From the NCBI GenBank assembly GCA_022448265.1, contig JAKVCC010000006.1:124001-188000 (forward strand): a DNA stretch of 64,000 nucleotides, read 5' to 3'. Made by a program: the position numbers and the translations under genes. This DNA is from Pirellulales bacterium (GTDB taxonomy: Bacteria > Planctomycetota > Planctomycetia > Pirellulales > Lacipirellulaceae). The notes below the pieces were generated by a model. The model searched no databases. It saw only the letters and a list, made by a program, of their open reading frames with translations, and was not told the origin of the DNA. This document shows, in pieces, positions 35,825-43,639 of the stretch (positions within the stretch are counted from its first letter, which is position 1; each line of letters opens with the position of its first letter).

Positions 35825-36412
35825 ATGAATCCCGAAAAAACAAGACGCATCACAATGATTGGATGGGCTCTGCACGCAGCTGGGATCGCGGTCGTTGTTA
35901 TTTCAGCCTTCACGTTTTACCGTTTGACGATTTGCGGGCTACACGACCGAAAAGTCGCTGACCTAAACCGGTCCGCACAGTTGCAAATACTTCAGGCTTC
36001 GGCGACTGAGGTCCAGCGCGAACAACGTCTGCTGCGCGAGCAGCTGGACAAGCTGCTGGAAACAACGGCACAAGTACGCAAGAGCCTACCCCAGAAGCTC
36101 GATGTCAACGGCTTTGTAAAGCAGGTTCGACAGGTGGCAGAACGGACAGGGGTGCGCATGCTCGACTACACAATTGGACGCACCGAAACGGGGCCCAGCT
36201 TCTCGTCCAGCGAGATTCGCATGCACTGCAGCGGTAGCTTTGCCAGCGTCTGTCAACTCCTCAAAGAGATCAACCAGTTTGCCAGGGCTACGGATGTTGC
36301 CACCCTCGCGTTGGAGTCGAAAAAAAATATTGGGGAGTATCCGTTTCAGGTAACTTTTGTCTTGTATTACGGGGCCAAGTCCCACGATAGAGAGAAGGGG
36401 GAGATTCTATGA
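35825..36412 (+). CDS. Pilus assembly protein, PilO-like
   Basis: 195 residues from ATG 35825; earlier GTG/TTG codons at 35792-35801 are possible. One membrane helix (residues about 13-36), then a coiled-coil segment (EVQREQRLLREQLDKLLETT) and a periplasmic domain with VNGFVKQVRQVAERTGVRML and FASVCQLLKEINQFARA, both PilO-like. PilO pairs with PilN to link the inner-membrane platform to the secretin. It is followed by the PilP-like gene with an ATGA overlap. Confidence 0.8.
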   Translation: MNPEKTRRITMIGWALHAAGIAVVVISAFTFYRLTICGLHDRKVADLNRSAQLQILQASATEVQREQRLLREQLDKLLETTAQVRKSLPQKLDVNGFVKQVRQVAERTGVRMLDYTIGRTETGPSFSSSEIRMHCSGSFASVCQLLKEINQFARATDVATLALESKKNIGEYPFQVTFVLYYGAKSHDREKGEIL

Positions 36413-36945
36413 ATCAACCTGGCACCTTTAAAAAAAACGGAGCTACACCTGCGAAGCTGGCACTTGTTGGAGTCCTGGGCGTCGTATTTTTGGCAGTCGT
36501 AGTACCTCAGATGCGCGGCAAGCCATCCGGCATGGCACCTGCTGATTCCCCGCGCACAAAGAAAGTAAAGGGCAAAGAGCAGGTGGGGCAGCAATCGGAG
36601 GCAGGTGTCCGACTTGAGGCGGATGCAAGCCCCAACCTGCGCGAATGGAGCAAGATTCTCTTGGAACAAGTCGTGAGCTATGACCCTCTGGCGGCGCCTG
36701 ACTGGTACGTTAAAGCCGCGGCGGTTCCAGAAGCAGCGCAGCTTAAAGACGACAGGGATGAAGCCAATGCACTGGCACTTGCCGAACTGGAAAAGCAGGG
36801 GGCAAGCATCGTGGTCATCGCGAACCAACAACGAATGGCAACGATTGGGACTCAGAGAGTAAAAGTTGGCGATCTCATTAAGGGGTACCAGGTCAGCAGT
36901 ATTACTACTGAAGGCATCGTGTTAACCGACATCAGCTCGGACTAA
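36409..36945 (+). CDS. PilP-like periplasmic linker protein
   Basis: 178 residues. One membrane helix near the N-terminus (about residues 16-32, LALVGVLGVVFLAVVV), a charged low-complexity linker, then a small beta domain ending in QRMATIGTQRVKVGDLIKGY, then QVSSITTEGIVLTDI. That last stretch has the GspC homology-region/PilP pattern of a short beta-sandwich that contacts the secretin. Classical PilP is a lipoprotein; this one is instead membrane-anchored, nearer to GspC. Position between the PilO-like gene and the secretin supports the call. Confidence 0.7.
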   Translation: MNQPGTFKKNGATPAKLALVGVLGVVFLAVVVPQMRGKPSGMAPADSPRTKKVKGKEQVGQQSEAGVRLEADASPNLREWSKILLEQVVSYDPLAAPDWYVKAAAVPEAAQLKDDRDEANALALAELEKQGASIVVIANQQRMATIGTQRVKVGDLIKGYQVSSITTEGIVLTDISSD

Positions 36946-36965
36946 TCCAACCAGAGATTACCACC

Positions 36966-38720
36966 ATGCTCAGGAGAGCAGCAGCGCACACAACGGGATG
37001 GATTTCGCGACAGGCGCTACGTCTGCCAGCACTAGCGCTGGCAGTGGTTGCTCTGCCGCTTTGCGCGATGGAAAAAGAGACAACGCTCTTCGAAAAACTG
37101 GCTGCTTCGCCGTCGACATTGTCGGGCGGCGTGCCGCCCGACGGTTCAGAGCAGTTGCCCTCTCCGAACTCCGGCCGCCAGCATCTTATTCCCTTCGCTC
37201 AACCGGAAGCACATGATGACATCGTCGTGCATGAGCACGACGGATTGATTTCGCTCATGGTTCGCGAAGCGCCACTTTATCAAGTTGTCGCGTTAGTGGC
37301 CGAAACACAGAAAATCAATATCGTTCTGGCCACCCCCACGACAACCAACATTACTGCGTCCTTCGAGCAATTGCCCTGGCAACAGGTACTTGACTCGCTA
37401 CTCTCCGCCTCTGGACATACCTGGACTAATAATAACGGCATTATTCTGGTGACGAGTATGGCCGACGCTGAAAACGTTCCACCGGGGGCGGGAGGCCGTC
37501 ATACCGAAGTTTTTGAATTGGACTTTGCTTCGGCTGCGGATGTCGACCAGACTGTCCAGGGCTTGTTGTCGCCCGCCGGTAAGTCTTGGATTTTAGAAGG
37601 AAGCTCAGAAGACAATCGCCGCACCAGAGAAATTGTAGCGGTGGCCGACTATCCGGCTCATCTCGAGCAGATTGCCGACTATATTTCCCGCATCGACCAA
37701 CCCCCGCGGCAGGTTTTGATCGAGGCCCACATTTTGCAGGTCGATCTGAATGACGAGTGCCGTAATGGCATCAATTTCGAACAGATTACTAGTTTTCGCG
37801 GGAATAAAGTGACTCTCTCGTCAGTAGGTTTCGCCAACCCGGCCGCGGCGGCAGCCTCGTTTCTCGAAGTTGATGGCGCCGGGCTAACCAGCTTGCTGGA
37901 AATCTTGCAGACAACCACCGACGCAAAGACCTTGGCCTCGCCGCGCCTGATGGTTGTTAATGGGCAACACGCACGTATTCAGATCGGCGACCAACTCGGC
38001 TACCGCATCACCACCACGACCCAAACCAGCTCGTTGGAGAGTGTCGAGTTTCTGGACGTAGGCGTTGTACTCACCGTCACTCCACGCATCACGCGCGATG
38101 GCCGGGTCTTGATGCGGATCAAGCCGGAAGTCTCTAAAGGCCAGATCGATCCCAATACCGGATTGCCCGCAGAAGAGACCACCGAAGTTGAAACCGACGT
38201 GTTGCTGAGTAACGGCCAAGGTATGGTAATCGGTGGTCTCATCCAGGAGACCGACAGCATCGTTCAAAGCAAAGTTCCCTGGCTGGGCGACCTGCCCTAC
38301 GCGGGCCTCCTGTTCCAAAAACGTAACAACGTCAAGTCGCGTTCAGAAATCATTGTGACATTGCTACCGCGCGTGCAGCCCTACTCGCCCGTTACTGCAG
38401 CATGTGAGCAAGGCAAACTATTTCGCACGCAGCAGCCACTGATCACTGGTCCGCTCAATGTTTATCCGCGTCCTTACGAAGCACAATTGCTCGACGCCAT
38501 TCGCAATCCCCGCAGACTGTTCCTAGCAGCAAGAGCCCGGCACAATGGATCTAGGGCCGGCAGCAGCGAGATGCTGATGTCGCTTCCAGCGGTGGAAGAA
38601 GAAAATCAGATCCCTGCCGACGTAGGGGAATCGACGATTCTATCGCAGGAAGCTGATCCACTCGGGCCCACCGTGTTTGGGCCGCCCGTAATTAGGTTGC
38701 CGGCAACTCCCGCTCAGTAA
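36966..38720 (+). CDS. pilQ: Outer-membrane secretin PilQ/GspD
   Basis: 584 residues. An N-terminal signal (about 15-35), an N0/STN-like domain (SLMVREAPLYQVVALVAET), an N1-type domain around residues 180-240 and the secretin domain (about 245-480): RQVLIEAHILQVDLNDECRN, TLASPRLMVVNGQHARIQIG, VLTVTPRITRDGRVLMRI, then VIGGLIQETDSIVQSKVPWL with GDLPYAGLLF as the C-terminal signature. About 100 residues of Pro/Gln-rich tail follow the pore domain and may bind a pilotin or cell-wall structure. No AMIN domains are seen. This forms the outer-membrane gate for the pilus. Confidence 0.93.
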   Translation: MLRRAAAHTTGWISRQALRLPALALAVVALPLCAMEKETTLFEKLAASPSTLSGGVPPDGSEQLPSPNSGRQHLIPFAQPEAHDDIVVHEHDGLISLMVREAPLYQVVALVAETQKINIVLATPTTTNITASFEQLPWQQVLDSLLSASGHTWTNNNGIILVTSMADAENVPPGAGGRHTEVFELDFASAADVDQTVQGLLSPAGKSWILEGSSEDNRRTREIVAVADYPAHLEQIADYISRIDQPPRQVLIEAHILQVDLNDECRNGINFEQITSFRGNKVTLSSVGFANPAAAAASFLEVDGAGLTSLLEILQTTTDAKTLASPRLMVVNGQHARIQIGDQLGYRITTTTQTSSLESVEFLDVGVVLTVTPRITRDGRVLMRIKPEVSKGQIDPNTGLPAEETTEVETDVLLSNGQGMVIGGLIQETDSIVQSKVPWLGDLPYAGLLFQKRNNVKSRSEIIVTLLPRVQPYSPVTAACEQGKLFRTQQPLITGPLNVYPRPYEAQLLDAIRNPRRLFLAARARHNGSRAGSSEMLMSLPAVEEENQIPADVGESTILSQEADPLGPTVFGPPVIRLPATPAQ

Positions 38721-38746
38721 TTTCTACCCGCGCAGGTACTTCAATC

Positions 38747-38926
38747 ATGGCCAATCGACTTAACGTTCCGGATGACCTGGAATCGCTTATCGAGAAGCGA
38801 AATGAAATAGATCGCCGTCAAAGCAAGGACAATATCGACTCGATCACGGAAGATGCTGTGAGCCAAGAGCAACGTGTGTCTTGCGAAAAGCGCAAGGGCA
38901 AAGATCGGCGCAAGGTGGGCGGTTGA
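38747..38926 (+). CDS. Small charged protein of unknown function
   Basis: A 59-codon frame, ATG to TGA, 26 bp after the secretin stop. The product is highly charged (MANRLNVPDDLESLIEKRNE, then IDRRQSKDNID, ending in KRKGKDRRKVGG), mostly predicted helical, with no signal peptide and one Cys. It may be the last gene of the pilus run or an independent small gene. It ends 10 bp before the stop of the convergent hypothetical gene. I do not recognise a family. Confidence 0.5.
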   Translation: MANRLNVPDDLESLIEKRNEIDRRQSKDNIDSITEDAVSQEQRVSCEKRKGKDRRKVGG

Positions 38927-38936
38927 GTCGACGAAT

Positions 38937-39854
38937 CTAGCGTGACCGCATTTCACGGCCTGGACGTATCTCTCGCCGTACATTTTCTGAAAGTTCGCCG
39001 AAAAAAAAACGGCTTCCTTCGTATTGCTGGAGATAATCACGAACCGGGTTGAAGTAGCGAACGGCGACCGGGACGCTTGCCTCAAAGTTCCCCTGGCCAT
39101 GGATACTCAACCTTGCATTGAGCAGCGCATAGGGACGAAGTTCAAAATCAAACTCGGGGCGTACGGTGCGAAAGCGGAGGGCATATATTGCCTCGCTCTC
39201 CGCGAAATCGTCGCGATGCACGCTTTGGGTCCAGCGCTGCAACTCCTCCGATTTCAGTGGCCAACCATAACTCTTGCTGCGCTGACCCCACAATCGCAGG
39301 GAAAGGCTTCCTCGCACTGGAAGCGGTAAGCCTTGCGTGTTGAGCGCTACCACGGCCACCTCAAGTCCATCGGGTTCCACATCGCGGTCGAGATTCACCG
39401 CTTGGGCGCGAACGCGGATACTGGCAATTCGAGACGACAAGACCGGGTGTTGACTTGCTTGGCGTCCGTGGGATGCCAGGTCCTTCGTCGCATTCTGGAT
39501 GACAGGCATAGGTCTGGCAACGTATTCTTTGAAAAGCATACTGGGGCCGTCCGAAGTATGTTGTTTTAGGTCCTGCCGTAGTTCGCGTGCTTCAAACGTT
39601 TTTCCGTCGTACTTGGCCGAGCTGACGTTAGACCACAAGACCGAGGTTGCTAAGACAATATGGTCATCCGTTTTCCGTATCCAAAGCAGTCGTTGATTAC
39701 TTCGACTATCGACCTCGCCATGGAGCACCCGGCCATCGATGGTCTGTACTTCAACCGTGGTAGCGTGCAGCGGAAACGCGATTCCGCCCTGTACCAGGGT
39801 GATCAGCAGGGAAATAAATACGGGCCAAGATATGGCTGATAACAAGTTTTTCAT
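38937..39854 (-). CDS. Hypothetical exported protein
   Basis: 305 residues from ATG 39854, chosen because a clean signal peptide follows (SAISWPVFISLLITLVQGGI, cleavage near FPLHA/TT); the frame runs 53 codons further back but that part is not convincing. The start of the mature protein, VEVQTIDGRVLHGEVDSRSN, is a short SH3-like or LSm-like beta segment seen in many planctomycete exported proteins. The C-terminal two-thirds is beta-rich with no motif known to me. It converges on the pilus run. Confidence 0.6.
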   Translation of the reverse strand: MKNLLSAISWPVFISLLITLVQGGIAFPLHATTVEVQTIDGRVLHGEVDSRSNQRLLWIRKTDDHIVLATSVLWSNVSSAKYDGKTFEARELRQDLKQHTSDGPSMLFKEYVARPMPVIQNATKDLASHGRQASQHPVLSSRIASIRVRAQAVNLDRDVEPDGLEVAVVALNTQGLPLPVRGSLSLRLWGQRSKSYGWPLKSEELQRWTQSVHRDDFAESEAIYALRFRTVRPEFDFELRPYALLNARLSIHGQGNFEASVPVAVRYFNPVRDYLQQYEGSRFFFGELSENVRREIRPGREMRSR

Positions 39855-40206
39855 GGATGGCTGACGGAAGAGAGAAGGGCAGGCACCACCTTCAATTATC
39901 TTTGGCACCCACTCGACATGCCAGGAAATTCTAGGCAATCGAGGGCGTGTCTGCGAAAGACTATGGCAGATGGCGAGGTGCATGCCTGGTTTTTTCTTCC
40001 AGGGCGGTGGCAAAAGCGATCAAATGGTCAGCACCTCAGATGCTCACCTTGCACAAGCGGCACATTTAACGTGCCCTTTAAGCCGAGAGGGACCGTATTG
40101 GTTGTACGGTTTTTTCTGGCAGACTTCGTTTCCGGCGACGTGGCGGCGAAATTCAAGCAAGGTCTCAGGATCTGGCTACCTCAGAGGTGCCCACTACCCT
40201 CTCCAC

Positions 40207-40241
40207 AAAAAAACGCCCCTGGATCAAAAGATCCAGGGGCG
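40207..40241 (-). terminator. Rho-independent terminator downstream of the cold shock gene
   Basis: Perfect 12-bp stem CGCCCCTGGATC / GATCCAGGGGCG with a 4-base loop. On the minus strand it is followed by seven T residues (the plus strand has A7 at 40207-40213). It lies 64 bp past the csp stop, so it ends that transcript. Confidence 0.92.
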
Positions 40242-40304
40242 CGTGTGATTTTAAATCACTTGTTTAGGCCGCCTCTCGCTGAGACGGTGTGCCTCCATGG
40301 CAGC

Positions 40305-40505
40305 CTATTGAGCCACGCGGACGGAAACGGCGCAAGGCCCTTTTTTTCCTTGACCCACTTCGTACTCCACCATTTGGCCTTCAGTCAATTGTTCGATCGT
40401 AGTGCCCTGTACTTCGGAGTGATGGAAGAACAAATCGTCCCGATCGCCTTCGATGAAACCAAAACCCTTGTCGGACAACACTTTCTTAATCTTACCTTCT
40501 GGCAT
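40305..40505 (-). CDS. Cold shock protein, CspA family
   Basis: 66 residues from ATG 40505, preceded by a strong GGAGG; the GTG at 40517 is not needed. One cold shock OB-fold with RNP1 KGFGFIEG and RNP2 DLFFHHS, both intact. Such proteins bind single-stranded RNA/DNA and melt mRNA structure. There is no other gene in the transcript. A long 5' leader is possible in the gene-free 500 bp upstream, as is known for csp mRNAs, but no cold box was identified. A strong terminator follows. Confidence 0.94.
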   Translation of the reverse strand: MPEGKIKKVLSDKGFGFIEGDRDDLFFHHSEVQGTTIEQLTEGQMVEYEVGQGKKGPCAVSVRVAQ

Positions 40506-41035
40506 TACTGCCTCCACAAAAACTTGAAACTTGGGCAGTAAGCGCGACTTCCAATGAAGAAGAGCTTCGACCCGAAAAAACTAGAAGCAGAATACCACGA
40601 GGTGAGTTGGGCACTTGCAAGAAGGGCACAGCTACGCGGAGTGCGGTGTGACGGAAAGAACTTTAGAAGGCCGTAGACCTGCTTCTTTTTCTCTTCATCT
40701 CTCTGCTTGTCGCGATTCATCGCAACACACTCGAATATAGAAAGTCATCGATCGAAAGGCAAGTGAAGGCGCAAAACAGCGGAAAAACACCACTGGAAGA
40801 CTATCTGCCTGCCCTTTTGTAGTTGACGTGTGGTAGAACCAGTTTAGATAAGATAGGGCATGAAGAGGGGGCGTATGTGGCCACCGCTTGTTATTAGAGA
40901 GGACACTTTGAGACTGGATTGGGTCCAATCTCAACCCAAACGGTATAGATCCTTCCAACCAATGCAGGATCGACTCGGCGCGTATCTCGGCCTGCGAATC
41001 GTGATGGACTGCAAGGCGAAGAAAGGTAAGTGACG
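40506..41035. other. Intergenic region between divergent csp and lipoprotein genes
   Basis: 530 bp with no gene. It should hold the promoters of both divergent genes; no clear boxes were found. Open frames crossing it on the minus strand (40505-40720, 40695-41162) lack motifs and a ribosome site. Confidence 0.4.
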
Positions 41036-41752
41036 ATGGCAGCCAAGAAAGACATACGCATACGATCCGCAATTGCAGCGGCCACAGCCTGCTTTCTCGT
41101 GCTATCTGCCGTCGGCTGTGGAACGAACCACAACGCAACTGTAACCCAATTGCCCGATGCATTCCGAAGGCTCGAAATGCTGGGATACCGCCAGAGCAAG
41201 GACAGCCAGAACTTAGGGCAGCGGTCCGTATCTTACAATCGCAGCACCAGCGATGCTGACTTCTCGGTTGAACTGGTGAAGTGGGTCAACGGCGATCGCA
41301 TCAAGGAAGTGGTTGTATCGTGTCACACCGACGAAGCTGGTTTTCGAGACAAGGACGCGAGGCTCGCTTTCTGGGGTGAAATGCAACACGACTTTTGCTC
41401 TCTGGTGAGCGCCCGGGAGGACTACTTGCGCGCCGCTTCAAGCTTAGAGCCGGTCGAGGAAGATGGGGCACACATACTTCGACATGAGGGATGCGCTACC
41501 ACGGCGGACGGGTGGCAGATTCTCGTTATCGAAGATGTTGGTCCCTATAAGCCGCAGTACGAAAACCCCTATAAGCCGCAGTACGAAAACCCCGATAAGC
41601 CGCAGTACGAAAACCCCGAAAAGAACTGGGTGCGAGTTGGTTCGATTTGGGCCACTCACCTAGAAACCGACGAGAGCATCCCCGCAGAGGCAATCCGGAA
41701 GATCAATCAGCAATTGGAATCTGCCAAGGCTGCGCAAGGATCACAGGACTAA
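41036..41752 (+). CDS. Hypothetical lipoprotein with a triplicated eight-residue repeat
   Basis: 238 residues from ATG 41036. A lipoprotein signal ends at LSAVGC. The body (about 30-165) is alpha/beta and unrecognised. Residues near 170-193 consist of three tandem PYKPQYEN-type units, the third with Asp for Tyr, encoded by 24-bp DNA repeats that are almost identical, so they are recent. The C-terminal part ends in KINQQLESAKAAQGSQD. It ends 16 bp before the core-deleted integrase gene, suggesting it may be cargo or a border gene of an old insertion. Confidence 0.6.
   Translation: MAAKKDIRIRSAIAAATACFLVLSAVGCGTNHNATVTQLPDAFRRLEMLGYRQSKDSQNLGQRSVSYNRSTSDADFSVELVKWVNGDRIKEVVVSCHTDEAGFRDKDARLAFWGEMQHDFCSLVSAREDYLRAASSLEPVEEDGAHILRHEGCATTADGWQILVIEDVGPYKPQYENPYKPQYENPDKPQYENPEKNWVRVGSIWATHLETDESIPAEAIRKINQQLESAKAAQGSQD
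41543..41614. repeat. Three tandem 24-bp repeats inside the lipoprotein gene
   Basis: CCCTATAAGCCGCAGTACGA with AAAC following, copies at 41543-41566, 41567-41590 and 41591-41614. The first two are identical and the third differs by one base (TAT to GAT). The unit is a multiple of three, so the frame is kept. Confidence 0.93.
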
Positions 41753-41768
41753 GAAAGGCAAGTAAACA

Positions 41769-42581
41769 ATGGCGACGGTATTCAAACGCGGCGGCGCGAG
41801 GGCGAAAGGCCCGTGGTATATCCAGTGGATCGACCACACGGGCAAGCGACGTTCCAAGTGCGCGCGGACAACCGACAAGGCGACGGCCGAGCGGATCGCC
41901 CGCAAGCATGAAGCCGACGCGGCCCTGCGGCGCGATGGCGTGATTGACCCCACGCTAGACGCGATCAGCAAGGAATCGCAGCGGACCATTGAAGCCCACC
42001 TGGCCGACTACGAAAGCAAGCTGCGCACGGCCGGGCGAACCGAGAAGCATATCACCAGCACGCGACGATTTATCGAGTGGGTTGCCGATCATGCTGAGTT
42101 CACCACGCTGGCCGACATTACGGCCGATGGCGTGAACCGCTACGCGGGTAAGCTGCGCGACGAAGGCCGGGCCGTGCGAACGATCCAAGCCCACCTGAAC
42201 GCAATCAAGGCGTTTACCAAGTGGCTGACCGATCACCACAAGCTGCCGCGCGATCCGCTGTCATCGGTCAAGAAACCGAACCCCAAGGCCGACCGACGCC
42301 GCGAACGCCGGATGCTGCCACCCGAGGCCCTGCGAGCAACCGGAACCGATGGCCTGCCAACAGACGACCCCAAGGGCGCGCAGCACTCGCAACGCGAAAG
42401 GGGGCAATCTGCTGCGAGCCCGTGCGATGATCAAAAGCGGCGCGACGCGCAAAAGAAAACGCCCAAGCCCTTACAGATTGCGGACTTGGGCGATGGGTTG
42501 CGAGACTGTGCGTCACTAGACGCAAGTAGCGGAGGAGGGATTCGAACCCCCGACACGCGGATTATGATTCCGCTGCTCTAA
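41769..42581 (+). CDS. Tyrosine recombinase/integrase with catalytic core deleted
   Basis: 270 residues. Residues 1-180 are a normal integrase front: an Arm-type start (MATVFKRGGARAKGPWYIQW), then the core-binding SAM-like domain (LADYESKLRTAGRTEKHI, LNAIKAFTKWLTDH). After RRERRMLPPEAL the sequence jumps to a C-terminal tail (RATGTDGLPTDDPKG and SSGGGIRTPDTRIMI) without any catalytic R...HxxR...Y residues. I recall planctomycete integrases of about 400-450 residues ending in a very similar tail, so about 150-200 residues seem lost by an in-frame deletion. The last codons read through the 3' part of the tRNA-Met gene on the other strand, as expected for an integrase at its own attachment site. 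It is almost certainly inactive. Confidence 0.7.
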   Translation: MATVFKRGGARAKGPWYIQWIDHTGKRRSKCARTTDKATAERIARKHEADAALRRDGVIDPTLDAISKESQRTIEAHLADYESKLRTAGRTEKHITSTRRFIEWVADHAEFTTLADITADGVNRYAGKLRDEGRAVRTIQAHLNAIKAFTKWLTDHHKLPRDPLSSVKKPNPKADRRRERRMLPPEALRATGTDGLPTDDPKGAQHSQRERGQSAASPCDDQKRRDAQKKTPKPLQIADLGDGLRDCASLDASSGGGIRTPDTRIMIPLL

Positions 42582-42600
42582 CCAACTGAGCTACTCCGCC
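42527..42600 (-). tRNA. tRNA-Met (CAT anticodon)
   Basis: A 74-nt cloverleaf read on the minus strand: GGCGGAG acceptor pairing with CTCCGCT (terminal G-U), D arm GCTCAGTTGGTTAGAGC, anticodon arm GCGGA-ATCATAA-TCCGC with CAT, and T arm with GGTTCGAATCC. No CCA is encoded. CAT could mean elongator Met, initiator or Ile2; the lack of initiator features favours elongator Met. Its 3' half overlaps the end of the integrase frame and so marks the attachment site. Confidence 0.93.
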
Positions 42601-42759
42601 AAGTCACTGCTTTTAGCCATGCGCGGCACTTCTGCAAACGCTTAACAGTACCTCATTGACATTCGTTTTGACACCTGTCATTGCCTCAATAAGGTGAAAC
42701 TCGGTGGTGGCTACCGCCGGGTGACTGACATATCTGGCCATTAGTACCAAGGTGATGCC

Positions 42760-43116
42760 GTGGCATATTCTAGCATCGTCAACAAGCTAAAGAAACCGTA
42801 TTCCGAGTTCCCGATGTTTTCACATGCTACCAAGCGATGGCCAAATAAGATCAGGGGCAAGTTGCACTACTTTGGCCCATGGAGTGACTCTGATGGCGCG
42901 CTTCAGCGGTGCCTCGATCAGAGGGATAATCTTCAAGCTGGCCGGACTCCGAGGCTGAACGGATATGGATTCACAGCTAGAGGCAAAGGTGTTGATCAAG
43001 CACTGGCGATGGCACGACAGCACGGTGAGGCCGCATGGGTCACCGGGGTACCGGCCCTCGGCTCCCGAGGAGATCCAGTCACTTTACTTTTTTCCAGCTG
43101 CGCCTCCACTACGTGA
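42760..43116 (+). pseudogene. Fragment of a second integrase (N-terminal part)
   Basis: The first 68 or so codons (to about 42963) read KKPYSEFPMFSHATKRWPNK, then KIRGKLHYFGPW, then LQRCLDQRDNLQAGRTPR. This is the distinctive N-terminal segment of a second class of planctomycete tyrosine recombinases. After that the frame stays open to 43116 but no longer resembles an integrase, and no core or catalytic domain follows. It is the stump of a deleted gene, 160 bp past the tRNA-Met gene. Confidence 0.7.
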
Positions 43117-43639
43117 AGTGGCTGGCCTAACGGTGATGCAAAGTTTAACTTGACAACTGGTACTGTTCGTCGGGGCAGGTCAGTTCCCTGGTTAGCATGC
43201 CGAGGCTAGCCTCAATGTGTCCCCTCCGGCACCGCCAAGACAACTTTCACCGATCTGGCGTCCACTCAGTGCACGCACAGGCAGGTCATGAGGCCAGTGT
43301 CAGGCGGAACTCCGCTCGAACGGAATGTGACACTTGTAGGACTACCCCGTACGCAAGTGATTGCCTCATAAATGCCCCCGGCTGTCGCAGTGAGACCCGC
43401 AATATAACGGTCGCACCGGTCTAACCAATGACGCGGCCAAGGAAGTGAATTTGTGTTGATACCCCAGAGAAAAAACAGATGATTCGTAGGTTATTCACTG
43501 ATTATGGCACTGCATAAACTAACCTTGGAGAGTGTTAGGATTTCTGAGAGCGAGAGCAACGCAGCCGAGTTGCCAGCTCTTTCTCAGGTAAACCTTAACT
43601 AAATAAAACGCGTCAGGCCCTTTTTTTGTAGTTGAAGTA
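43117..43639. promoter_or_regulatory. Gene-free leader region before the GGDEF gene
   Basis: No intact gene. At 43544-43587 a stem-loop forms from CTGAGAGCGAGAGC and GCTCTTTCTCAG (11 of 12 pairs with a two-base bulge). A T7 run at 43621-43627 lies just before the GTG start. It may be a leader structure or leftover terminator. I compared it by eye with GEMM c-di-GMP riboswitches and saw no match. Confidence 0.3.

Noticed and set aside
40505-41162. Minus-strand frames upstream of the cold shock gene
   Set aside because: No motif or ribosome site; the bases are better explained as promoter and leader of two divergent genes.
42965-43424. Short frames after the integrase stump considered as transposase pieces
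   Set aside because: No DDE or other transposase signature and no terminal inverted repeats could be seen.
43544-43627. Leader structure tested by eye as a c-di-GMP riboswitch
   Set aside because: It lacks the conserved GEMM sequence blocks; only a single stem-loop is evident.
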